From the NCBI GenBank assembly GCA_015655165.1, contig JAATFN010000299.1, forward strand, positions 1-13,520: DNA of 13,520 nt, in the 5' to 3' direction. Below the pieces are notes generated by a model. The model ran no database searches and was not told the origin of the DNA. It worked only from the letters and a program-made list of their open reading frames with translations. A program made the translations under genes and the position numbers. This DNA comes from Betaproteobacteria bacterium (GTDB lineage: Bacteria > Pseudomonadota > Gammaproteobacteria > Burkholderiales > Burkholderiaceae_D). Shown piece by piece: positions 7,225 to 13,520 of the stretch. How positions within the stretch are numbered: position 1 is the stretch's first letter; every line of letters begins with the position of its first letter.

Positions 7225-10200
7225 TTAATTTCCTTTATTCGCACCAGCATGTTTTTTTACTTGCGACAGTTTTTTCACTAGTACAAAAAAGAGCGGTACA
7301 AAGAAAACTGCTAATAGCGTTGCTGTAAATGTTCCACCAACAATACCGCTACCAATCGACACACGGCTGTTTGCGCCAGCACCTGTTGAAAGTGCCAATG
7401 GCATTACCCCTGCAATAAACGCAATGGAGGTCATCAAGATAGGACGCAGACGAAGCTTGGCACCTTCAATTGCGGCCTCTGTTAATGAGCGTCCTTCTTT
7501 ATAGGCAGCTTCGGCAAATTCGATAATCAGAATGGCATTTTTTGCCGATAAACCGATGGTTGTGACTAAGGCGACTTGGAAATAAACATCGTTTTCCAGA
7601 GAACGCAAGGTAGCCGCCAAGACAGCACCAATAATACCAAGCGGAATAACCAATAACACCGAGAAGGGAATAGACCAGCTTTCGTACAAGGCAGCTAAAC
7701 ACAGGAAAACGACCAGAATAGAAATCGAATACAATGCTAATGTGCTACTGCTTGCCAGACGTTCCTGATAGGATAGTCCACTCCAGGCAAAGCTGCTGCC
7801 GGACGGAAGTTGATTTGCCAGTGTTTCCATTTCATCCATGGCTTTACCCGAGCTGACGCCAGTTGCAGGGGATCCTTGAATCTGATAGGAAGCAAGGCCA
7901 TTGTAACGATTTAAACTTTCCGGACCAAACGTCCAGTTGGTTGTCGCAAATGCTGAAAAAGGTGTCATTGTCTCGGAGTCGCCACGGACATACCATTGAT
8001 ATAAGTCATCCGGTTTGGAACGGAATTGTGCATCTCCCTGGAGATATACTTTCTTGACTTTTGAACGATCAATAAAATCATTGACATAGGTACTGGCCCA
8101 GGCCGTTGTCAATGTACTGTTCACGTCTGAAAGAGATAATCCGAGTGATACTGCTTTTGCTTCATCAATATTGATTTTAAGTTGCGGCGTGTCTTCAATA
8201 CTGCCAGAGCGCACTGCATTTAACATCTTGTTGGTATTGGCATTCTGAATGAGCGTGTCGCGCAAATTTTTCAATTCGGCGCGTTCGGTACCAGTATTTG
8301 CCTGTAGCTGGAAATCAAAGCCACTGGATTGTCCCATCCCTTGAATTGCCGGCGGATTCAGAGAAAAAATCTGGGCATCGCGTACTGCCGACAGATTTTG
8401 TGTGGCACGTGTTGCAATACTGGTTGCCGTATTTGCGTCTCCGGAACGTTCATCCCAGTCTTTAAGAGAAATGAATGCCATGCCTGCATTTTGTCCGCTA
8501 CCACTGAAGTTGAACCCTGATATGGTAAAAATCACATCGGTGTTATCTTTTTCCTTATCCATAAAATATTGTTCGACCTGTTTGGCAACATCGAGGGTAC
8601 GTGCAGTACTTGCACCAACGGGCAGTGTCAATTGCACCATCAGCTCCCCTTGGTCTTCACTTGGAATAAAGCCTGTGGGTAAACGCAAGAACAGTATGGA
8701 TAATGATGCAATGATCACGGCATAGAAGAGGATCCAGCGAGCCGGTTTGACAAGTATTTTTGAAAGACGGCCTTCATAGCGATGTTGCAGGTTTGTGAAG
8801 GTATCGTTAAACCATTTGGCTAAGCCCTTTTGATCGTTGTTCTGTTTATGCGGTTTTAGCAACGTGGCGCAAAGTGCAGGTGTCAACGTGATTGCAATAA
8901 TGACCGACAGTACCATGGATGCCACAATGGTAATGGAGAACTGGCGGTAAATGACGCCTGTCGAGCCACTAAAAAATGCCATCGGTAAAAAGACGGCAGT
9001 TAACACGGTACCGATACCCACTAATGCGCCAGTGACTTCCTGCATGGATTTTATCGTTGCTTCTCGTGGTGACAGGTTTTCTTCCTGCATCAGTCTTTCG
9101 ACATTTTCGACAACCACAATGGCATCATCGACTAATAAACCAATGGATAGCACCATGCCAAACATGGTGAGGGTATTAATCGAATAGCCGAAAACCGATA
9201 GTACGGCAAAGGTACCAAGCAGTACTACAGGCACTGCAATCGCAGGAATTAACGTGGCGCGCCAGTTTTGTAAAAATACAAACATGACGATGACGACAAG
9301 CACAATTGCCTCAATCAGTGTTTGGGCAACCTCTTTAATGGATAATTTGATGAATAGCGTTGAATCTTTTGGATAGGCAATACGATAGCCTTCTGGCAAG
9401 TCGCGTGAGAGATCATTGATCTTTTGGCGTACTAATGTTGCTGTCGATAATGCATTGGCACCTGGTGCTAATTGAACTGCCAGGCCGGAAGCAGGGTGAC
9501 CATTGAGTCGTGGCACATTGTCGTAACTTTCACTGCCGATTTCAATACGGGCAATATCACCCAAGTGAATAACGGCGCCTGCTGAATCATGTTTGACAAT
9601 GATGTCGGAAAATTCTTCGACTGTTTGCAGTTTGGATTGTGCTGTGACAGTTGCGTTGAGTTGCTGGTCCGATGCGGATGGCATAGCACCGATTTTACCG
9701 GCAGAAACTTGCGTATTTTGTGCTTCGATTGCTGCCTGAATATCTGAAGGCATCAGGCTGTAGGCTTTCAGCTTTGAAGGATCCAACCAGATCCGCATAG
9801 CATACTGGGCACCAAAAACTTGAACACTACCAACACCATTGACCCGTGCGATTGCGTCTTCCATATTGCTGGCCAGATAGTCAGAAATATCGGTAGCATT
9901 GGCTTTATCCATTTCGTCATAGAGTGCAACCAACATCAAAAAGTCTGTTTGGGATTTTGTAACGGTGACACCAAGTTGCTGGACTTCAGTGGGTAACCGC
10001 GATAGTGCTTGTTGCACTTTATTTTGTACTTGTACTTGCGCTGTATCGGGATTTGTCCCTTGTTCAAACGTGACATTGATACTGGCCGAACCACTGGAAC
10101 TACTGGAAGAGGAGAAATACAGTAGTCCATCGAGTCCGGTTAATTGTTGCTCGATGACTTGTGTAACACTGTTTTCTACAGCTTCAGAAGATGCACCGGT

Positions 10201-10350
10201 ATAAGTGGCTTTAATGCTGATGGTTGGTGGTGCGACATCGGGGTATTGGGCAATAGGCAGCGTATCTATGCTCAAAAATCCGACTAGCATGATCACAATG
10301 GCAATGACCCATGCAAAAATAGGCCGGTTGGTAAAAAATTTGGCCAGCAT
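7225..10350 (-). CDS. RND multidrug efflux pump, HAE1 (AcrB/MexB) family
   Basis: This 1041-residue inner-membrane protein is the proton-driven pump subunit, close in length to E. coli AcrB (1049). It begins with the family-typical FFTNRPIFAWVIAIVIMLVG and has the proton-relay residues in the expected places: Asp408 and Asp409 in LLVDDAIVVVENVERL, Lys937 in GLSAKNAILIIEFA and Thr974 in ILMTSIAFIAGVMPLALSTG. The six phenylalanines that line the AcrB distal drug pocket appear conserved (Phe137, 179, 608, 613, 615, 626), as does the switch-loop region GFNFSGSGQNAG (612-623). This points to drug-type rather than metal-type substrates. A run of seven serines (80-86) lies in the first porter subdomain. 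The start has GGAG (10360-10357) 6 nt upstream, and the gene follows the adaptor stop by 3 nt. The actual drug range cannot be read from sequence. Confidence 0.96.
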   Translation of the reverse strand: MLAKFFTNRPIFAWVIAIVIMLVGFLSIDTLPIAQYPDVAPPTISIKATYTGASSEAVENSVTQVIEQQLTGLDGLLYFSSSSSSSGSASINVTFEQGTNPDTAQVQVQNKVQQALSRLPTEVQQLGVTVTKSQTDFLMLVALYDEMDKANATDISDYLASNMEDAIARVNGVGSVQVFGAQYAMRIWLDPSKLKAYSLMPSDIQAAIEAQNTQVSAGKIGAMPSASDQQLNATVTAQSKLQTVEEFSDIIVKHDSAGAVIHLGDIARIEIGSESYDNVPRLNGHPASGLAVQLAPGANALSTATLVRQKINDLSRDLPEGYRIAYPKDSTLFIKLSIKEVAQTLIEAIVLVVIVMFVFLQNWRATLIPAIAVPVVLLGTFAVLSVFGYSINTLTMFGMVLSIGLLVDDAIVVVENVERLMQEENLSPREATIKSMQEVTGALVGIGTVLTAVFLPMAFFSGSTGVIYRQFSITIVASMVLSVIIAITLTPALCATLLKPHKQNNDQKGLAKWFNDTFTNLQHRYEGRLSKILVKPARWILFYAVIIASLSILFLRLPTGFIPSEDQGELMVQLTLPVGASTARTLDVAKQVEQYFMDKEKDNTDVIFTISGFNFSGSGQNAGMAFISLKDWDERSGDANTATSIATRATQNLSAVRDAQIFSLNPPAIQGMGQSSGFDFQLQANTGTERAELKNLRDTLIQNANTNKMLNAVRSGSIEDTPQLKINIDEAKAVSLGLSLSDVNSTLTTAWASTYVNDFIDRSKVKKVYLQGDAQFRSKPDDLYQWYVRGDSETMTPFSAFATTNWTFGPESLNRYNGLASYQIQGSPATGVSSGKAMDEMETLANQLPSGSSFAWSGLSYQERLASSSTLALYSISILVVFLCLAALYESWSIPFSVLLVIPLGIIGAVLAATLRSLENDVYFQVALVTTIGLSAKNAILIIEFAEAAYKEGRSLTEAAIEGAKLRLRPILMTSIAFIAGVMPLALSTGAGANSRVSIGSGIVGGTFTATLLAVFFVPLFFVLVKKLSQVKKHAGANKGN

Positions 10351-10353
10351 GTG

Positions 10354-11511
10354 TTACTCCGATTGGCTTGTGGATGCAGTGTTTTCTGTAGCGGATACGA
10401 TCTTGGCTTTGACTTCAACAGGCTTGACCGTATCTCCCTGTTTTACCTTATTGCTACCTTCAATAATCAATCGGTCATTAGCAGAAAGGCCTTCACTGAT
10501 GAGCCATTTAGTACCAATAGCACGTTGTGTTGTGACCGTGTGTTGCTCAACTTTGTTGTCTTGATTGATGACAAGTGCAATCGCATTGCCTTTTGCATCT
10601 CTGGTAATCCCTTGTTGCGGGGCCAGAATGCCTTTTTCGAGAATTGCCTCATCCAAAATGGCCCGCACATACGAGCCTGGGAGCAATTCTCCTTTGGGAT
10701 TCGGGAATTCCGCACGTAATGTGACCGATCCTGTTGTTTCATCTACTGAGATTTCACTGAACTTCAGTTTGCCTTTGAGTTCATAGATGGAACCATCTTC
10801 TTGCTGTAAGGTAACATCGGTACCTGCTGCTTTCGCCTGCGGTGTCTCTAATATTTTACGCAACTGGAGAAGTTGGACGTTTGATTGCGCCAAATCGACA
10901 TAGATCGGATCAAGTGTACGTATGGTTGCTAATGCCGTTGTCTGATTTTCAGTCACCAGTGCACCTGAAGTCACACTGGATTTACCAATTTTTCCGGAAA
11001 TAGGCGCGCGGATTTTAGTATAGGCCAGGTTGATCATGGCACTTGATAAGGCGGCTTTCTGTTGTGCGACACTTGCTAATGCTTGTAAATAGCTTGCATG
11101 GGCATCATCTGCATCCTGTTGTGATACACCCTCGATATTGAGCAAATCTTTGTAGCGTAAGTCTTTTAGCCGTGCCGCATTGACTGCTGCTTCTGCATTT
11201 GCCAGCGTTGCTTGTGCCTGGTTAACCGCAGCCTGATAGGCAGCCGGATCTATTTGATAAAGTACTTGGTCGGCTTTAACGAAAGAACCTTCCTCGAAAA
11301 GCCTATTTTTGATAATGCCGGTCACTTGAGGTCTGACTTCTGCATTAAGGGCTGCAGACGTGCGTCCTGACAGTTCAGTCTGTAAAATAACAGGCTCAGT
11401 CTTTAGTTGAACAAATCCAACTTCCTGAAGTACGGCAGTTTCAGCAGATTTCTTGTCGGAGCAGGCGGTAATAACGCATACCAGCGTTAATAGCAAAGGA
11501 TACAATTTCAT
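10354..11511 (-). CDS. RND efflux periplasmic adaptor lipoprotein (AcrA/MexA family)
   Basis: This 385-residue membrane-fusion protein links the RND pump to the outer-membrane channel. The N-terminus is a lipoprotein signal with lipobox ITAC and Cys17 as the lipid anchor. The split lipoyl domain is visible as VRPQVTGII and FVKADQVLYQIDP (about 59-89) and AYTKIRAPISGKIGKSSVTSG (163-183). Between them lies an Ala/Gln-rich alpha-helical hairpin (about 92-160) that would meet the channel. A beta-barrel and a membrane-proximal domain follow. It is the first gene of the efflux operon and is transcribed away from the divergent TetR-type gene. The ATG lacks a strong Shine-Dalgarno, but the lipoprotein signal begins exactly there. 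The C-terminal tail is rich in Ser and Thr. Confidence 0.95.
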   Translation of the reverse strand: MKLYPLLLTLVCVITACSDKKSAETAVLQEVGFVQLKTEPVILQTELSGRTSAALNAEVRPQVTGIIKNRLFEEGSFVKADQVLYQIDPAAYQAAVNQAQATLANAEAAVNAARLKDLRYKDLLNIEGVSQQDADDAHASYLQALASVAQQKAALSSAMINLAYTKIRAPISGKIGKSSVTSGALVTENQTTALATIRTLDPIYVDLAQSNVQLLQLRKILETPQAKAAGTDVTLQQEDGSIYELKGKLKFSEISVDETTGSVTLRAEFPNPKGELLPGSYVRAILDEAILEKGILAPQQGITRDAKGNAIALVINQDNKVEQHTVTTQRAIGTKWLISEGLSANDRLIIEGSNKVKQGDTVKPVEVKAKIVSATENTASTSQSE

Positions 11512-11545
11512 GGGATCTGATGCGGCTTTCAGTAGCTAGAAAATT

Positions 11546-11565
11546 GAGAATGATTGTTCATTCTC
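11546..11565. promoter_or_regulatory. 20-bp perfect palindrome, candidate TetR-family operator
   Basis: GAGAATGATTGTTCATTCTC has perfect 8-bp arms around a 4-bp centre. It lies in the 93-bp region between the adaptor gene (minus) and the TetR-like gene (plus), 6 bp upstream of a perfect TATAAT. Size, symmetry and location fit an operator through which the regulator represses both the pump operon and itself. It also resembles a degenerate Fur box (AATGAT/TCATT), but its even-numbered symmetry fits a TetR dimer better. Confidence 0.65.
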
Positions 11566-11571
11566 GTTTAT

Positions 11572-11577
11572 TATAAT
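11572..11577 (+). promoter_or_regulatory. Predicted -10 element of the TetR-type regulator gene
   Basis: A perfect TATAAT lies 27 bp upstream of the preferred GTG start. No good -35 is present at 16-18 bp; the region where it would lie is taken up by the 20-bp palindrome. ATTATAAT (11570-11577) is itself palindromic, so it could also act as a -10 for the opposite strand. Confidence 0.45.
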
Positions 11578-11604
11578 GGAATTCATCATGTGGGACGTGA
11601 AATT

Positions 11605-12234
11605 GTGACAACAAAAGTGGCAGGTCAGGGGAGTAACGTGCGGGCAACAAAAGCTGAGCGCGACATTTTGCGCAGGCGCCAGATTGTGGAAGCGGCAAAA
11701 TCCTGTGTCGTTCGCTACGGATTTCATGCAGCCAGTATGGCGCAAATTGCACAGCAAGCACAAATGAGTGTTGGGCAGATATATCGTTATTTTGACTCCA
11801 AGGAGTCTATTATCCATGCGATTGTGGAGAATATTGTTGAGAAACGTTTGAGCTTTTTAGCGTCTGAACTGCATACGGAGATGGATTTTCCTAAAACACT
11901 GTCATTGCGTTTTTTAAATAAACCTTCTGAAGATGTCGACGATGATAACTTGCTGTTGGAAGTTACCGCAGAAGCTGCACGCAACCCCATTGTTGCACAA
12001 ATTGTACAAAAAGCTGATCAGCAACTATATGCGCAGGCAGTGTCGCGTGTACGTAAACATTATCCCGGGTTGTCAGAGCAGCAGGCAATGGCCAGGGTTG
12101 AATTTATGGCAGTTCTAACTGAAGGCACGGTATTTCGTCGTGCAACGCTGTTGCAGGCTGAGCCGACAATATTGGAATCCCTCTATCGAGATGTGTTCAG
12201 CCAGTTATTCCCAGAAAAAAAACGATCTGAATAG
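11605..12234 (+). CDS. TetR/AcrR-family transcriptional repressor of the efflux operon
   Basis: This protein of about 209 residues is a TetR-family DNA-binding regulator. The helix-turn-helix is clear: RQIVEAAKSCVVRYGFHAAS leads into MAQIAQQAQMSVGQIYRYF (about 45-63), followed by DSKESIIHAIVENI. The C-terminal half is a helical ligand and dimer domain with little sequence conservation. It is divergent from the RND operon, the classical arrangement for a local repressor released by pump substrates. The frame is open from a TTG at 11554 with GTG codons at 11590 and 11605. I prefer 11605 because the TATAAT at 11572-11577 places the transcript start near 11584 and GGGA lies about 9 nt upstream of this GTG. 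Family is certain; the exact start and the regulated targets are inferred. Confidence 0.88.
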   Translation: MTTKVAGQGSNVRATKAERDILRRRQIVEAAKSCVVRYGFHAASMAQIAQQAQMSVGQIYRYFDSKESIIHAIVENIVEKRLSFLASELHTEMDFPKTLSLRFLNKPSEDVDDDNLLLEVTAEAARNPIVAQIVQKADQQLYAQAVSRVRKHYPGLSEQQAMARVEFMAVLTEGTVFRRATLLQAEPTILESLYRDVFSQLFPEKKRSE

Positions 12235-12525
12235 GGGAGCTGTTACAGGCTGTCTATCTATATCTTTGTCATACTACTGGCTGCACGTATATTGGCCAGT
12301 ATAACTGTGGCAGTATAAGGTTATTCCGAGTCAATAGTCGTCACGGGCAAACTAAATAGCGCAAGATTGTCGGATATGGCGGCAGTACGCACTACTTTTT
12401 TTGGTAAGTAGGCGGAAATTCCTTACTGCTAAGCTTTTGTGTTGCGTCACGCTGGTCGACAATACGATAAAATGGCAATCTTGTCAGGGGCAACAACAGG
12501 TACATTTGTTTCACTTACCCAAAAG
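12235..12525. other. Intergenic region between regulator and YejA-like gene
   Basis: About 290 bp with no gene that I can support. It contains a hairpin with perfect 7-bp arms TACTGGC/GCCAGTA (12275-12281 and 12295-12301), about 40 bp after the regulator stop. No T-run follows, so termination there is uncertain. A second small inverted repeat is CTACTT/AAGTAG (12392-12397 and 12406-12411). The promoter of the next gene presumably lies in the last 100 bp. Confidence 0.45.
12442..12471 (+). promoter_or_regulatory. Weak candidate promoter for the YejA-like gene
   Basis: TTGCGT (12442-12447) and GATAAA (12466-12471) are 18 bp apart and resemble sigma70 elements, with TACGAT (12463-12468) as an alternative -10. 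If real, transcription begins near 12478. That would exclude the in-frame ATG at 12472 as a start and favour 12526. The match is imperfect. Confidence 0.3.
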
Positions 12526-13520
12526 ATGCACATGCTTAAATTATTGATTTCTGCTGTACTTGTGACACTGTCGGGGTTGCATGCCACCGCGTATGGAGCG
12601 CATGCATTTTCGCTTTACGATACACCCAAATACCCCCCCGGATTTACCCATTTCAATTATGTGAATCCGGATGCGCCCAAGGGCGGCACGCTCTACCTTG
12701 CCAACCCTGATCGGCGCAGCAGCTTTGATAAATTCAATCCTTTTACGTTAAAAGGCGTGGCGGCAGCCGGTGTCAGTACATTGATGTTCGAAACTTTGGC
12801 TGTCGGATCTTCCGACGAAGTCGCAACGATGTATGGTTTATTGGCAGATGACATGGTCTTGGCGCCCGATCGCATGTCGATGACATTTCACCTTAATCCG
12901 AAAGCACGCTTTAATAACGGTGATACGGTAACAGCAGCAGACGTCAAATATTCATTTGATACGTTAATGTCGAAAGGCGCGCCGCAATTTAAGTCCGTCT
13001 TTGGGGATATCAAACAAAGTGTTGTAGTGACCCCGTCAACAGTGCGTTTCGATTTTAAATCCAGCAATCACGAATTACCGTTAATTGTAGGCTCCATTCC
13101 GGTGTTTTCCAGAAAGTGGGCTGAAGGTACGCCATTCGATCAGATCCAGTTAACCCCACCGATCGCCAGTGGTCCCTATCTGATCGAAAAATATGATGTG
13201 GGCCGTACAATCGTCTTTAAACGCAATCCAGATTACTGGGGAAACGATATCCCGTCCCGTAAGGGTATGTATAATTTTGAGCGCGTTGCATACCGTTTTT
13301 ACAAAGACGATGTGGCACGTCTGGAAGCATTTAAAGCAGGTGAATTCGATGTTGTTGTCGAATACAGTGCAAAAAACTGGGTACGCAGTTATGTCGGTAA
13401 ACAATTTGACAATGGCGAGATCATCAAACGTGAATTAAGCCATATGAACGGCGCCGGTATGCAGGGCTTTATGATGAATTTACGGCGTGACCAGTTTAAA
13501 GATGCGCGTGTACGTCAGGC
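12526..13520 (+). CDS. yejA: YejA-like oligopeptide/microcin C ABC transporter binding protein (5' part)
   Basis: The first ~331 residues of a family 5 extracellular solute-binding protein, whose YejA-type members are usually about 600 residues; the gene runs off the right edge. A Sec signal peptide is visible (MLKLLISAVLVTL core, likely cleavage near AYGA). Then come features shared with E. coli YejA and its relatives: FTHFNYVNPDAPKGGTLYLA, the FNPFTLKG segment, MYGLLADDM, ADVKYSFDTLMSKG, IASGPYLIEKYDVGRTIVFK, NPDYWGNDIPSRKGMYNFE and RLEAFKAGEFDV. YejA delivers peptides and peptide-like antibiotics such as microcin C to the YejBEF importer. An ATG at 12472 is in frame but would add about 18 residues before the signal peptide and sits on the predicted -10, so ATG 12526 (or 12532) is preferred. 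A C7 tract (12633-12639) lies near the start. YejB/E/F are expected outside the window. Confidence 0.85.
   Translation, partial: MHMLKLLISAVLVTLSGLHATAYGAHAFSLYDTPKYPPGFTHFNYVNPDAPKGGTLYLANPDRRSSFDKFNPFTLKGVAAAGVSTLMFETLAVGSSDEVATMYGLLADDMVLAPDRMSMTFHLNPKARFNNGDTVTAADVKYSFDTLMSKGAPQFKSVFGDIKQSVVVTPSTVRFDFKSSNHELPLIVGSIPVFSRKWAEGTPFDQIQLTPPIASGPYLIEKYDVGRTIVFKRNPDYWGNDIPSRKGMYNFERVAYRFYKDDVARLEAFKAGEFDVVVEYSAKNWVRSYVGKQFDNGEIIKRELSHMNGAGMQGFMMNLRRDQFKDARVRQ

Noticed and set aside
11576..11608. Ten-codon leader peptide whose TGA overlaps the regulator GTG start
   Set aside because: Its ATG lies inside the TATAAT element, so it would be upstream of the transcript start.

Overview
The window comes from a Gram-negative proteobacterium. 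It has a TonB-dependent outer-membrane receptor, a tripartite RND efflux pump with two probable lipoproteins, and a YejA-type periplasmic binding protein. Base composition looks moderate, roughly in the mid-40s percent G+C by eye. Gene content would suit a beta- or gammaproteobacterium, but I cannot name a genus from the sequence alone.

Left part (15-5383), all on the minus strand: an iron-siderophore uptake operon. In transcription order it holds a Fur-box-like operator and a sigma70-like promoter (5334-5383), a TonB-dependent siderophore receptor (5281-3035), a Tat-exported periplasmic binding protein (3027-1870), a FecCD-type permease (1873-803) and its ATPase (806-15). The last three are tightly coupled, with two successive 4-bp ATGA stop/start overlaps. 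The most notable fact in the window is a single in-frame TAA codon (4217-4219) that cuts the receptor at codon 355 of about 749. The reading frame on both sides is otherwise intact, which suggests a recent nonsense mutation, a sequencing error, or less likely readthrough.

Middle (5384-5786): about 400 bp with no convincing gene. It contains several perfect inverted repeats, including a nested pair (5633-5685) whose inner hairpin is followed by TCTTTT on the plus strand.

Right-centre (5787-12234): a complete HAE1-type RND efflux cassette on the minus strand. It encodes the adaptor lipoprotein (11511-10354), the inner-membrane pump (10350-7225) and the outer-membrane channel lipoprotein (7223-5787), with gaps of 3 and 1 nt. 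A divergent AcrR/TetR-like repressor gene (11605-12234) lies next to it. A perfect 20-bp palindrome (11546-11565) in the divergent promoter region is the obvious candidate operator.

Right end (12235-13520): an intergenic stretch of about 290 bp, then the first ~331 codons of a plus-strand YejA-like oligopeptide/microcin C-type binding protein gene that runs off the window.

These are known kinds of system. I found no convincing undescribed system. The items worth a second look are the receptor nonsense codon and the structured intergenic region at 5384-5786.
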